64,000 nucleotides of DNA from Candidatus Mailhella merdavium (GCA_019119045.1 DWXS01000042.1:1-64000), one strand, 5' to 3'; shown: positions 45,500-54,640, counted from the first letter of the stretch. Made by a program: numbers and translations. The notes: generated by a model not told the origin, from the sequence alone.

Positions 45500-45832
45500 C
45501 TAGTCCGACAAATTTCGCTTCAGCAAATCCAGTCGCCCCAGGATTCTCTTTTCCACAAGCTCCCCGGTACAGGCCAGAAAATTTTCCAGACAGCACAGGG
45601 CAAGACGGTAATAGACGCTGGTTCCCCGCTTTTCTGAAAGCACCACGCCTGCCTCGCGTAATATGGAAAGATGCTTTGATACGGTGGATATGTCGTCACC
45701 CACCAGCGTCTGCAAATCACAGACGCACTTCTCCCCGCTGCGCAGAGCGTCCACCATGAGCAGGCGACTCGGATGCCCCAGTGCCTTGAAAATTTTGGCC
45801 TGTTCCGCAATATACTCTCTATGTCTGTCCAT
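45500..45832 (-). CDS. ArsR-family metal-responsive repressor
   Basis: Winged-helix repressor of 110 residues. The helix-turn-helix is at about DDISTVSKHLSILREAGVV, and the metal-binding ECVCDL-like site at residues 36-38 (KCVCDLQTL) matches As(III)/Sb(III)-type sensors, though further cysteines near residue 80 (LCCLENFLAC) might form another site. It is read from a promoter that overlaps an ArsR-like operator and precedes a permease gene. The inducing metal is not predictable. Confidence 0.88.
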   Translation of the reverse strand: MDRHREYIAEQAKIFKALGHPSRLLMVDALRSGEKCVCDLQTLVGDDISTVSKHLSILREAGVVLSEKRGTSVYYRLALCCLENFLACTGELVEKRILGRLDLLKRNLSD

Positions 45833-45838
45833 CTCGAA

Positions 45839-45887
45839 CCTTTATTTTACTTTTTGGTAAAATAGTAATATATCTCCGACCCGTCAA
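45839..45887 (-). promoter_or_regulatory. arsR promoter overlapping an ArsR operator
   Basis: On the minus strand TTGACG (45882-45887), a 17-base spacer and TATTTT form a promoter. The operator CCAAAAAGTAAAATAAAGG (45839-45857) overlaps the start region and lies seven bases before the ATG. The related site before the permease suggests the repressor controls both. Confidence 0.6.
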
Positions 45888-45905
45888 GCCTCTTCAGAAA
45901 GAGCC

Positions 45906-45934
45906 TTGCCAAAATATGTCGCAGCGTCTATGCT
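45906..45934 (+). promoter_or_regulatory. Promoter of the thiamine operon
   Basis: TTGCCA, a 17-base spacer and TATGCT, ending just before the TPP riboswitch. Confidence 0.6.
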
Positions 45935-45939
45935 GATCG

Positions 45940-46025
45940 GAGCTGGGGGAGCCGGAAGGCTGAGAGTGGGCGCAAGCCCTGACCCTTGGAACCTGATGCG
46001 GATCATGCCGCCGAAGGGAAGCGAC
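45940..46025 (+). ncRNA. TPP riboswitch (THI element)
   Basis: The conserved core is present in order: GGGGAGC-like (GGGGGAGCC), GGCTGAGAGTGGG, GACCCTTGGAACCTGAT, GCGGATCATGCCG and CCGAAGGGAA. This is the aptamer that binds thiamine pyrophosphate. It precedes thiS and is followed by a terminator hairpin, so thiamine pyrophosphate should switch transcription off. Confidence 0.97.
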
Positions 46026-46041
46026 GCCTGCCGATATTGCG

Positions 46042-46069
46042 AACGCCCGCCTCCTGCGGGCGTTTTTCG
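46042..46069 (+). terminator. Riboswitch expression-platform terminator
   Basis: AACGCCCGC pairs with GCGGGCGTT around a CTCCT loop, followed by TTTTCGTTT, between the TPP aptamer and thiS. Ligand binding is expected to permit this hairpin to form and end transcription. Confidence 0.88.
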
Positions 46070-46106
46070 TTTCCCCCACCCCTTTTCTTTTTCATGCGAG
46101 GAACAC

Positions 46107-46307
46107 ATGCGTCTTACGATCAACGGACAGGAGCGGGATTGCGCGGAGGGAAGCACGCTGGGCGCGCTTCTGGAAGAACTGCGTCTTTCTCCCTCCGCTG
46201 TAGTAGTGGAACGGAACAGGGATATCGTGCCGCGGGAAAGTCTGAGCGACCTTGTTCTTGCCGACGGCGACAGGCTGGAAATCGTGCGCCTTGTCGGCGG
46301 CGGCTGA
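46107..46307 (+). CDS. thiS: Sulfur carrier protein ThiS
   Basis: Ubiquitin-fold protein of 66 residues ending in the required Gly-Gly (LVGGG). The C-terminal glycine is adenylated by ThiF and then made a thiocarboxylate that donates sulfur to the thiazole. GAGGAACAC precedes ATG 46107. First gene of the riboswitch-controlled operon. Confidence 0.95.
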   Translation: MRLTINGQERDCAEGSTLGALLEELRLSPSAVVVERNRDIVPRESLSDLVLADGDRLEIVRLVGGG

Positions 46308-46366
46308 TCCGGCAGACGACCATGCCTTCCCCCTTGTTTCCCTTTCAGTTTTATGGAGTATCAGCC

Positions 46367-47152
46367 ATGACCGACAACTCAAAAGATCCCCTTATCATCG
46401 GCGGCGTCGAACTCGGCTGCCGTCTGTTCACCGGAACGGGTAAATACGGCGACGACGCCCTGATTCCCGATATTATCGCCGCATCCGGCTGTGAAGTCGT
46501 CACCGTTGCCCTGCGCCGCGTGGATCTGGGCAATCCCAACGACAACATTCTTTCTCACATACCCGCCGGAGTACGCCTGCTCCCCAACACGTCGGGAGCG
46601 CGCGACGCCGACGAAGCGGTGCGTATCGCCAGACTGGCCCGTGCCGCAGGCTGCGGGGACTGGATAAAAATCGAGGTCATTTCCGACTCGCGCCATCTCC
46701 TGCCGGACGGCTACGCCACAGCCCGCGCTACGGAAATTCTGGCCAAAGAAGGGTTCACCGTACTGCCCTATATCAATGCCGATCTGTATGTCGCCCGGGA
46801 TCTCGTGAACGCGGGGGCCGCCGCCGTCATGCCTCTGGGTGCGCCCATAGGCAGTAACCGAGGTCTGAAGGCCAGGGAAATGATCCGCATCCTCATTGAG
46901 GAAATAGACCTGCCCATTATCGTGGACGCAGGACTCGGCGCGCCTTCTCATGCTTGCGAAGCCATGGAAATGGGCGCGGCGGCCTGTCTGGTGAACACGG
47001 CCGTTGCTACGGCGAACGATCCCGTTCTCATGGCACGGGCCTTTGCCGATGCGGTGAAAGCCGGGCGCGACGCCTTCCGCGCCGGAACAGGGCGCGTTCT
47101 GAGCGGAGGAGCGGCCGCCTCTTCTCCTCTTACCGGTTTTCTTGACGCGTGA
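46367..47152 (+). CDS. thiG: Thiazole synthase ThiG
   Basis: TIM-barrel enzyme of 261 residues that builds thiazole phosphate from deoxyxylulose phosphate, dehydroglycine and ThiS-COSH. Family blocks are [78 protein letters not shown] and [29 protein letters not shown]. The lysine that forms the Schiff base is in the WIKIEV segment. ATG 46367 preceded by GGAG. Confidence 0.96.
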   Translation: MTDNSKDPLIIGGVELGCRLFTGTGKYGDDALIPDIIAASGCEVVTVALRRVDLGNPNDNILSHIPAGVRLLPNTSGARDADEAVRIARLARAAGCGDWIKIEVISDSRHLLPDGYATARATEILAKEGFTVLPYINADLYVARDLVNAGAAAVMPLGAPIGSNRGLKAREMIRILIEEIDLPIIVDAGLGAPSHACEAMEMGAAACLVNTAVATANDPVLMARAFADAVKAGRDAFRAGTGRVLSGGAAASSPLTGFLDA

Positions 47153-47160
47153 GGCACAGT

Positions 47161-48348
47161 ATGACGCATCCACTGTTTTATGATGAAGTAAAGCGCCACG
47201 ATCACGCAGAACTTGCCCGCCGTTTTGCACAGGCCGGGGAAGACGCCGTTCTCCGCGCCATCTGCTCCGCAGAGCAGGGTGACGCTCTGACGGAAGACGA
47301 CTATATTGCCCTTCTTTCCCCCGCGGCCGCGCCGCATCTTGAACGCATGGCCGAAGCGGCCCGTACCCTCACCCGGCGCAACTTCGGGCGCGCGATACAG
47401 CTCTTCACCCCGCTCTACCTTGCCAACTACTGCACAAACCGCTGTGTTTACTGCGGATTCAATACCGGCAACGACATTGCCCGGCGCAAGTTGAGCATGG
47501 AGGAAATAGATGCGGAAGGCGCGGCCATTGCCGCCACGGGTCTGCGCCATATCCTCCTGCTCACCGGCGACGCTCCGAAGCTCACCGGGCCGGAATATAT
47601 CGCAGATGCGGCCCGCGTACTCCGCAAACACATGCCGGGCATCAGCGTGGAAGTCTATTCCCTGACCGAAGAGGAATACGCGCTGCTGGCTCAGGCCGGA
47701 GTCGACGGCATGACCATGTTTCAGGAAACCTATAACGAAGAACTGTATGCCAAGCTGCACCCCGCAGGTCCGAAACGGGATTTCCGCTTCCGTCTTGACG
47801 CGCCGGACAGAGCGGGACAGGCAAAACTGCGTTCCCTCAATGTAGGCGCGCTGCTTGGTCTGGACGACTGGCGCATGGACAGCTTTTTCACCGGGCTGCA
47901 CGCCCGCTGGCTGCAATGCCATTACCCGGCCGCGGACATTGCCCTGTCCGTACCGCGTATGCGGCCGCATGTGGGCGTGTTCGACGACGTGCATCCCGTC
48001 TCGGATCGCGATCTGGTACAAATCATCACCGCGGCCCGGCTCTTCCTGCCCACCGCGGGCATTGTCGTTTCCTCGCGGGAAAGCGCGCAGTTCCGCGACC
48101 GTCTCATGCGCATTGCCGTCACCCGTGTTTCCGCCGGCGTATCCACGGCCGTGGGCGGCCATGCCGGTGCACCCGCACACGACGACGATTCGCCCCAGTT
48201 CGATATCGCCGATCCGCGCAGCCCCGCCCAGATGAGCGAGGCCATCCGTGCGCTCGGCCTCTCGCCCGTGTTCAAGTACTGGGAACCGCTGGAAGGGGAA
48301 AGCTTCTCCTGCGGCTGCGCCCCCTTCCGGAAGGACAGCCGCGCATGA
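47161..48348 (+). CDS. thiH: Radical SAM dehydroglycine synthase ThiH
   Basis: Anaerobic enzyme that cleaves tyrosine to make dehydroglycine for thiazole. The radical-SAM cluster motif CxxxCxxC is NYCTNRCVYCGF; GDAPK and the C-terminal BATS-type domain (TRVSAGVSTAVGGH... DDDSPQFDIADPRS) follow. 395 residues. ATG 47161 has GAGG just before; a GTG 12 bases upstream overlapping the thiG stop is an alternative. Strictly anaerobic bacteria use ThiH in place of ThiO, which fits the sulfate-reducer setting. Confidence 0.96.
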   Translation: MTHPLFYDEVKRHDHAELARRFAQAGEDAVLRAICSAEQGDALTEDDYIALLSPAAAPHLERMAEAARTLTRRNFGRAIQLFTPLYLANYCTNRCVYCGFNTGNDIARRKLSMEEIDAEGAAIAATGLRHILLLTGDAPKLTGPEYIADAARVLRKHMPGISVEVYSLTEEEYALLAQAGVDGMTMFQETYNEELYAKLHPAGPKRDFRFRLDAPDRAGQAKLRSLNVGALLGLDDWRMDSFFTGLHARWLQCHYPAADIALSVPRMRPHVGVFDDVHPVSDRDLVQIITAARLFLPTAGIVVSSRESAQFRDRLMRIAVTRVSAGVSTAVGGHAGAPAHDDDSPQFDIADPRSPAQMSEAIRALGLSPVFKYWEPLEGESFSCGCAPFRKDSRA

Positions 48349-48977
48349 TCCGGCTTCCGTCCCCTTCCCCCGGGCTGGACTGGCATGACGTTATGGCCTG
48401 CCACCTGCCCCCCGGACATATTGCCCGCCTGGACAGCGTCCGGGTGGGCATTGCCGGAGCGGGCGGCCTGGGCTCCAACTGTGCCATGCTGCTGGTCCGC
48501 TCCGGTGTCCGCCATCTGTATATCGCGGATCACGACGTCGTATCACTCTCCAATCTGAATCGTCAGTTCTTCTTTCCCGATCAGCTTGGACAATCCAAAA
48601 TCGCGGCTCTGGCGGAAAATCTGCGCGCCCTCAATCCCTCGCTGGATCTGACGCTCCTGCCTGAGCGTCTGGACGAGTCTTCCGCCGTAACGTTCTTCTC
48701 CTCTTGCGACATTGTGGCGGAAGCCGTGGACGATGCGGAAACAAAACAGAAACTGATCCACGCGCTGCTGGAAGCCGGACATGTGGTAGTGGCCGCGTCC
48801 GGCATGGCCGGATGGGGAAACGACATGCGCCGCCGCATACTCGGACGCCTCACCGTTGTCGGCGATTTTACATCGGAAGTGAACAGGAACGCCCCGCCGC
48901 TCGCTCCCCGCGTCATGCTGGCCGCCGCCATGCAGGCCGATGAAATTCTCCGCCGCATACTCGATGAGGAACAATGA
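48345..48977 (+). CDS. thiF: Sulfur carrier adenylyltransferase ThiF
   Basis: Adenylates the ThiS C-terminus. The 210-residue E1-like protein has IAGAGGLGSNCAMLLVRSGV (ATP loop), the acidic strand ADHDVVSLSNLNRQFFF, the Q-x-x-K block QLGQSKIAAL and IVAEAVDDAETKQKLI. It is shorter than E. coli ThiF and lacks the CxxC zinc pairs, as in the second ThiF group in many anaerobes. ATG 48345 overlaps the thiH stop by four bases, so it is coupled to thiH. Confidence 0.92.
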   Translation: MIRLPSPSPGLDWHDVMACHLPPGHIARLDSVRVGIAGAGGLGSNCAMLLVRSGVRHLYIADHDVVSLSNLNRQFFFPDQLGQSKIAALAENLRALNPSLDLTLLPERLDESSAVTFFSSCDIVAEAVDDAETKQKLIHALLEAGHVVVAASGMAGWGNDMRRRILGRLTVVGDFTSEVNRNAPPLAPRVMLAAAMQADEILRRILDEEQ

Positions 48978-49064
48978 CGGAGGATACTGTAATGCAAGCC
49001 GCCTGCCCCATCCCGGAATTTTTTCCATCTATGCTCCCGTCAGCTTACCTATATGAGGACTCCC

Positions 49065-49730
49065 ATGAGCAGCACCCGTATTCTTCCCGGTTCCCGTCCT
49101 GATGCCGATATTTATGCCCTTACGGACAGCCGTCTCTCCCTCGGCCGCTCTCTTGAGGAAGTTGCCTCCGCCCTTCTCGGGGCAGGCATAAAAATTCTCC
49201 AGTACAGGGAAAAGGAGATGGACGGCGGAGAGATGCTCGAACAATGCCGCCTACTCCGCCGCCTCACCCGCAAAGCCTCAGCCTGCCTGATCATTGACGA
49301 TCATGTCGATATCGCCATGCTCTGCGGAGCCGACGGCGTTCACGTCGGCCAGAGTGACATTCCCGTGCCCGATGTCCGCGCTCTTGTCGGGCCGGACATG
49401 ATTATCGGCCTGTCCACTCACTCCCCGGATCAGGCCCGGGCCGCCGTTGCCGTCGGCGCGGACTACATCGGCGTCGGCCCCATTTTCGCTACACAGACAA
49501 AGAAAAATGTCTGCGCTCCGGTCACGCTGGAATATCTGGATTGGGTAGTCGCCCATATCGATCTGCCTTTCGTCGCCATCGGCGGCATCAAGGAACACAA
49601 CATCGCGGAAGTAGCCCGCCACGGCGCGAAATGCTGCGCGCTGGTTTCCGAACTGGTAGGCGCACCCGATATTGCCTCCAGAGTTGCCGCCGTAAGAGCC
49701 GCCATGCACGGAACAGCAGACGGCCAGTAA
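49065..49730 (+). CDS. thiE: Thiamine-phosphate synthase (operon copy)
   Basis: Second ThiE-type protein, 221 residues, in the thiS-G-H-F operon. It has YALTDSRLSLGRSLEEVASALLGAGIKILQYREKEMDG, LIIDDHVDIAMLCGADGVHVGQSDIP, IGLSTHS, YIGVGPIFATQTKKNVCAPV and AIGGIKEHNIAEV. It differs from the other copy (39300-39947) at many positions, and in the EKEMDGGEM region the usual phosphate-site LREK is replaced by YREK. Both retain pyrophosphate-binding features. ATG 49065 has GAGG upstream and the ATG 12 bases earlier is less favoured. A TenI-like regulatory or aminase role is possible for one copy. Confidence 0.9.
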   Translation: MSSTRILPGSRPDADIYALTDSRLSLGRSLEEVASALLGAGIKILQYREKEMDGGEMLEQCRLLRRLTRKASACLIIDDHVDIAMLCGADGVHVGQSDIPVPDVRALVGPDMIIGLSTHSPDQARAAVAVGADYIGVGPIFATQTKKNVCAPVTLEYLDWVVAHIDLPFVAIGGIKEHNIAEVARHGAKCCALVSELVGAPDIASRVAAVRAAMHGTADGQ

Positions 49731-49731
49731 G

Positions 49732-49767
49732 CATCCCCCGCCTTTTCTCTGGAAAACGGGGGATGCA
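49732..49767. terminator. Hairpin after thiE, convergent with the DASS gene
   Basis: GCATCCCCCG pairs perfectly with CGGGGGATGC (10 bp, 16-base loop), starting one base after the thiE stop. No T-run, but the position between convergent genes suggests termination. Confidence 0.6.
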
Positions 49768-49815
49768 CAGACAGTCTGTCAGACTTTCAAGATATTCTGC
49801 AGAAAGGAACAATCA

Positions 49816-51198
49816 CTACATAAAGCCCAGTAGTGGTACCAGGATATAGACAATCAGCGTAACGACAACGACCCAGACCAGAGAAATAAAGCCCCCCGGC
49901 CTGCACATTTCCTTCATCCTGAAGAATCCATGCGGCATGGCCAGCAGGGCGACGGGATCAAGGGGCAGAAGAAGCCCCGCCGAAAGACTGAAGGCCAAAG
50001 GCAGGCCCAGCAGCGCGGGATTAATTCCCATTTCCGCAGCAAAGGCAATGGCCGCCGGCATCAGCACTCCGGCAAGCGCCACGTTGTTGGGAATGAAACA
50101 ATGGGCAAGGATGGTGAACGCACTGACAAACATGATGATTGCCGGCAACGGAAGCCCCATGATGGGGGAAAGACAGTTCTGGGCAAGTCAGGTTGCGCCG
50201 CCTTCGTTCCACACCAGATCGCCGAGCACGCCGAGGGCACCGCACATCATAATCATATCCCAGCCTATTTCCCGAGCATCCTTTCTCCAGTCGACCAGTT
50301 CAAATACGGGAATGGAGAGGAGTGCCGCGCCCAGCACAGCCGCGAGCGGCGTAGGCACGCCGAAGCGATCGGCAACGCACCAGAACATGAAGTTTGCCCC
50401 GCCCAGGAGCAGAAAACGTTTTTCCCTTGCGGAGAGCGGGCCAAGTTCCCGGTATTCCGCCTCAAGGATATCCATTCCTTTAAGCGTTTCCACTTCCGGG
50501 GGAAATATTTTGAGAAGAACAAACCATGCGGCGGAAACCAGAAGAAGAACCAGCGGCATACCGAAACAGCACCATTCAAGAAATGAAATCTGAACCTGGG
50601 CATTCTTTTCCAGCATCCCTATACTGATCATGTTCATGTTCGCGCCCATCGGCGTCCCCGCTCCCCCGATCAGACAGGAAAATACCAGTCCCAGCATGAT
50701 ACCCCGCCCGAGATTGCTTTTGCCGGGTTCACACTCGTTGACGGAGCAGAGCATAAGCGCAATGGGCAGAATCATGGCCATCGTAGGGATATCCGCAAGC
50801 ACGGAAGACAGCAGGCCGCATGTCAGCATAAGCCAGAGCAGCAGTTTTCTGGAATTTCCGCCCGATTTCATGGCTGCCCAGAGGACAATACGTTTGCTGA
50901 GGCCGGAATTTCTGAATGCGAAGCAGACGACGAACATCGCAATCAGAAAAAGGAGCGTCGGCGTCCAGAAACTTGCCATGACTTTGGGCAAAGGCGCGAG
51001 ACCAAGAAATATGGGAACGATGGACACCATGACAGACAATATGCCCATGCCCATAACGGCAAAGGCCCACAAGGCGACAGCCGCTGCCATAAGGAGCAGA
51101 CTCGTCCACCCGGACGGCGTCAGCCCTTCCGGCGGCGTAAACGAATTGAGAAGGAAAAAAGCGAAAACGATACCAATCAAGATCAGAAACTTTTTCAT
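49816..51198 (-). pseudogene. DASS-family anion transporter interrupted by an in-frame UGA
   Basis: A 460-codon reading frame of the divalent-anion:Na+ symporter type (SLC13/DASS). The motifs SNLGRGIMLGLVFSCLIGGAGTPMGANMNM and, near the end, CFIPNNVALAGVLMPAA are the usual signatures. An in-frame TGA at 50188-50190 splits it after residue 336; the frame then continues through the last 124 residues to 49816. At that position a TGG Trp codon would restore an uninterrupted protein (GGAT-stop-LAQNCL). Without the C-terminal half it cannot work. ATG 51198 begins MKKFLILIG. Located at the downstream end of the flavoprotein operon, so its substrate is likely the same organic anion. It may be a recent mutation, a sequencing error, or a rare recoding event. 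Confidence 0.8.
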
Positions 51199-51239
51199 TG
51201 GCTCTTGCATATCGTATTCCTGTAGGCAAAAGACGTATA

Positions 51240-52937
51240 TCAGAATGTAAACTGATCCATGTAGTATTCTGTCGGAACAATAGGATACTCTTCCATGGGA
51301 AGACGCGTCCTTTCGACCTTGAGCCTGCCGTTCCGGCGTGAGATGTCTACCCAGTAGACATCATGCTTATTGTCACGCTGCGGAAAATCTGCGCGGAAAT
51401 GTCCGGCCCGGGATTCCGTTCTGGCCAGCGACGCAGCAAGATAGCATTCGGTCAGAAGCCCCATTCCACGCGCCTCCGTAAGCTTGCCGAGATAATGGGG
51501 GTCTTCGGCTCCCATGACGGGTATGATTCCGTCCATGAGTTCACGAGTTTTTTCCAGCGCTCCGGTAAGACCAGCGGCAGTCTTGAGGATGGACACATCC
51601 AGAGGAACGACAATTTCCTGCAGCGTTCTTACAACATCCTTCGGGGCTATGCCGGATTTTCCAAGAGCAGCGCAATCCTTTTCCGCATAAGCCCGGGCAA
51701 GAGAATCATCAAAGGACGGAGTATCCGTTCCGCTGACGTATTTCCCTGCGGATATGCCTGCTTCAAAGCCCGTCGTCGCACAGTGACACATGCTCAATCC
51801 GCCGCAATACACTCCGGCCCCCGCGCTGCATTCGGCCGTACCTGCCGCAAACAGCCCGGGAACAGAAGTCATGTTGTTCTCATCCACGACAAGCCCTCCA
51901 AGCGAAAACATCGCCTGAGGAATCCAGACCTGTGTATCCTTGAAAAAGTCGATACCCACAGCCTGAAGCTTTTCGTCGTTGAGCTTCATCCATCCCGCCC
52001 GGGGGCGCAGCTCCCTGACGATATCGGCCGGAATCTGGCTGACGTCAAAGGTAAGCGGGCCTCTCCCGGCCAGAAATTCCAACGCCATGCCGTGGCAGTT
52101 ATAGTGCGTATCGGTTTTTGCACCAAGAACAGGTGAATACCGTTCTTTCATGAAATCCTGGCCGTCTGAATTGAGGAAACGCCCCCCGAGCGGAAGAAGA
52201 GCTGTCTGACCTTCCCATGCAAAAAGCCGGGGAACATTCCAGTGCGCCAAAAACTCCATATTGCGGAGAACTGCCCCCGCATCCAGTGCCAGTTCCACGC
52301 AGCCGCTGGCTACGCTGTTCTGATGATAAGAAGTTTTCCATCCTCCACTGTTGGTGCAGAGCAGGACGGCTTTGGCCTCAACGGCAATACCTTCTCCACT
52401 GCGGTTGAAAAATCCTACGGCTCCGCTTACTCGCTCGCCGTCCTTTATGAGATGCGTCATCATCACATTGCCGAGACGACGTATGCCGAGCCCCTCTATG
52501 GATGCAAAAAGCTCATTACGCAGATTGACCCCGCCTTTTCCATACGGGGCGGACACAGTGAGATGCACATGAGGAAGACCGCGCTGCGGAATATTGGCAT
52601 AGGTCCCGTCAGACTTTTTCTTGAAGGTATGTCCCATGGACTCATAATCACGAAAACGCGCAAGGGAACTCCGAAGCATGCGCCGCATGGCGGTCTGATT
52701 GCACAATCCGTCGTAGTAAAAGACAAAATCCTTAAGGAAATCATCCGGGTCTTCGTCCTCGAACACGGCGACCATGTCTCCCCCGCTAAGCCCGCCAAGC
52801 CCTCCCCAGTCAAGAGGCCCCTTGTCCACAATCAGAACGTCCTTCACATATTCACGCGCCTTTCTGGCTGCCCAGATTCCGGCAAAACCGCCGCCTATGA
52901 CGAGAATATCCGTCTTGAACTTCATAAGACTAGTCAT
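51240..52937 (-). CDS. FAD-binding reductase flavoprotein (fumarate reductase/AprA-like)
   Basis: Protein of 565 residues with the Rossmann FAD motif TDILVIGGGFAGIWAARKAREY and VDKGPLDWGGLGGLSGGDMVAV, where Trp-Gly-Gly-Leu-Gly-Gly replaces the usual Ser/Gly-rich loop of succinate dehydrogenase flavoproteins. Later blocks SLGGLVVDENNMTSVPGLFAAGTAECSAGAGVYCGGLSMCHCATTGFEAG fit the C-terminal FAD region. It resembles the flavin subunits of fumarate reductase, L-aspartate oxidase and APS reductase, but no close member is recognised. ATG 52937 overlaps the previous gene by eight bases. With its neighbours it likely reduces an imported organic anion. No signal peptide. Confidence 0.75.
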   Translation of the reverse strand: MTSLMKFKTDILVIGGGFAGIWAARKAREYVKDVLIVDKGPLDWGGLGGLSGGDMVAVFEDEDPDDFLKDFVFYYDGLCNQTAMRRMLRSSLARFRDYESMGHTFKKKSDGTYANIPQRGLPHVHLTVSAPYGKGGVNLRNELFASIEGLGIRRLGNVMMTHLIKDGERVSGAVGFFNRSGEGIAVEAKAVLLCTNSGGWKTSYHQNSVASGCVELALDAGAVLRNMEFLAHWNVPRLFAWEGQTALLPLGGRFLNSDGQDFMKERYSPVLGAKTDTHYNCHGMALEFLAGRGPLTFDVSQIPADIVRELRPRAGWMKLNDEKLQAVGIDFFKDTQVWIPQAMFSLGGLVVDENNMTSVPGLFAAGTAECSAGAGVYCGGLSMCHCATTGFEAGISAGKYVSGTDTPSFDDSLARAYAEKDCAALGKSGIAPKDVVRTLQEIVVPLDVSILKTAAGLTGALEKTRELMDGIIPVMGAEDPHYLGKLTEARGMGLLTECYLAASLARTESRAGHFRADFPQRDNKHDVYWVDISRRNGRLKVERTRLPMEEYPIVPTEYYMDQFTF

Positions 52938-54564
52938 GGACAAAAACTCCTTCAGGCAATGCTCTCGGCAGAACTTCCTTAAACGGATCGACCGTAACTG
53001 CCCCGGACGGACAGTTCACTTCACAGGAAAAACACGTCATACAATCATCCGCATAGCAGATATATGCCTTACTGCCGCAGGTCAGGCAGCGCATGGCCTC
53101 GGCAAGCGCCGTCTCCACCGGGAAGGGAACATGTGAATCCTCACTCCCGGGAGGGAGTATTGTACGTTCATGACGCGGAGCGGACCTGACGTGAGCCTCC
53201 GCATCCATGTTCGCCACCGGACGCGGTTCCTGCCTTCCCAGATGGATATTCATTCCCTGCAACATACGTTCAACGGAATATGCCGCTTCCCTACCTCCCC
53301 GAATTGCCTGAACCACGGAAGCCGGCCCGGTGACGGCATCGCCTGCGGCAAATACGGTTCTGCATGATGTGGCCGCACTTACAGGATCTGCGATGACGCA
53401 CCCATTATCAGCAAGATCGACACAGTCGGAAAAACCGGACGCATCCACTTTCTGGCCGATGGCACCGACAATAACGTCCGCATCCAAATCCAAGGTTTCA
53501 GCACAATTGAAAACGGGTGCAAAACGTCCGTCCGCGTCGCGCAGCGAAGTGCATCGAACGCATTTCAGACCGTTAATCCGCCCGCAGGCATAGCGTATTT
53601 CATCCGGCCCCCAGCCATTGACCAGCGTTACTCCATAGCGGACGGCATCTTCTATTTCTCTGTCAAAAGCCGGCATATCCCCGCGCTGTTCAAGACAGAC
53701 AATAGTCACGGCAGAAGCCGCAAGACGTACGGCCGTAATGGCCACATCCACGGCAACGTTGCCGCCACCCACAACAAGCACGCGCTTTCCGGCAATGTCA
53801 GGAGCCTGCGCGCTTCTTGCCTCGGCAAGAAAATCCACGCCGTTGTACAGATCGGGACTGTTCGGAATAATGTTCTTTACCGGCAACTCTCTGCCGACTG
53901 ACGCGCCGATGGCCAGAACCAGAGCCTTGAATCCCCGCTCCTCAAGAACCTTGAGGCTTACAGATTCACCTCTGCCTATGCGGGTATTTGTCACAAATTC
54001 CACACCGATACTCCGCATCTTTTCCAGATAGCCGTCCAGTATCCGCACCGGGAGGCGATATTCTGGAATGCCGTAGCGAAGCATACCACCAAGCTCGTTT
54101 CTTTCCTCGAAAACCGTGACGGGATAACCGGCCAGGGCAAGATACCATGCGGCCGCAAGACCGGCCGGGCCCGATCCTGCAACGGCAACTCTTTCAAGGT
54201 GCCGCCTGACGATGGACGGGTCGGCATCGTCAAGGTCGAATCCGCCAAGAAATTCTTCTATGGCATTGATGTTGACCGCCTCATCGGCACTACGGCGAGA
54301 GCACTTACTCTCGCATAAATGCGGACAGACACGACCTGTCACGGCAGGAAAGGGCATGGTTGTTTTCAATACTGCCAGCGCGTCGTAAATTCTGCTCTGC
54401 TGGAGCAGATAATTCACCGTCCTGATGTCATTGCCCGCAGGGCATTCTCCCATGCACGGAGAAATTTCCTTTCCCGACGTGTCCAGACGAAAAACATCAA
54501 GACCGCAGCTCTTGAAGCAGGTTCCACAGCCTGTGCATTTTGCAGGATCAATTTTTGAAATCAT
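52930..54564 (-). CDS. Fe-S/FAD oxidoreductase of the GltD type
   Basis: Protein of 544 residues. An N-terminal 4Fe-4S motif DPAKCTGCGTCFKSCGLDVF is followed by the GltD Fe-S cysteines CPHLCESKCSRR, then two dinucleotide-binding sites: VAVAGSGPAGLAAAWYLALAGYPVTVFEE and VLVVGGGNVAVDVAITA. The C-terminus carries another ferredoxin-like cluster (CMTCFSCEVNCPSGAVTVD) after CLTCGSKAYIC. This layout matches NAD(P)H- or ferredoxin-linked electron-transfer flavoproteins that feed a partner. It begins 23 bases after a sigma-54 promoter, with AGGAGG upstream of ATG 54564. Its likely task is to supply electrons to the following flavoprotein, which is inference. Confidence 0.82.
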   Translation of the reverse strand: MISKIDPAKCTGCGTCFKSCGLDVFRLDTSGKEISPCMGECPAGNDIRTVNYLLQQSRIYDALAVLKTTMPFPAVTGRVCPHLCESKCSRRSADEAVNINAIEEFLGGFDLDDADPSIVRRHLERVAVAGSGPAGLAAAWYLALAGYPVTVFEERNELGGMLRYGIPEYRLPVRILDGYLEKMRSIGVEFVTNTRIGRGESVSLKVLEERGFKALVLAIGASVGRELPVKNIIPNSPDLYNGVDFLAEARSAQAPDIAGKRVLVVGGGNVAVDVAITAVRLAASAVTIVCLEQRGDMPAFDREIEDAVRYGVTLVNGWGPDEIRYACGRINGLKCVRCTSLRDADGRFAPVFNCAETLDLDADVIVGAIGQKVDASGFSDCVDLADNGCVIADPVSAATSCRTVFAAGDAVTGPASVVQAIRGGREAAYSVERMLQGMNIHLGRQEPRPVANMDAEAHVRSAPRHERTILPPGSEDSHVPFPVETALAEAMRCLTCGSKAYICYADDCMTCFSCEVNCPSGAVTVDPFKEVLPRALPEGVFVHD

Positions 54565-54586
54565 AATTGCCTCCTGAACCGGAGAC

Positions 54587-54603
54587 AGCAACTATTGTGC
54601 CAA
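54587..54603 (-). promoter_or_regulatory. Sigma-54 promoter of the flavoprotein operon
   Basis: On the minus strand TTGGCACAATAGTTGCT matches the -24/-12 consensus TTGGCAC-N5-TTGC, with GG and GC ten bases apart. The predicted start lies about 12 bases before the ATG 54564. The divergent sigma-54 activator next door is the obvious controller. Confidence 0.85.
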
Positions 54604-54640
54604 AAAATTTATATGTAAAATCAATATATTATAATATAGA

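Noticed and set aside
50188-50190. Selenocysteine reading of the UGA in the DASS gene
   Set aside because: No selenocysteine is expected at this position in DASS transporters and no clear insertion hairpin was recognised just downstream; loss by mutation is simpler.
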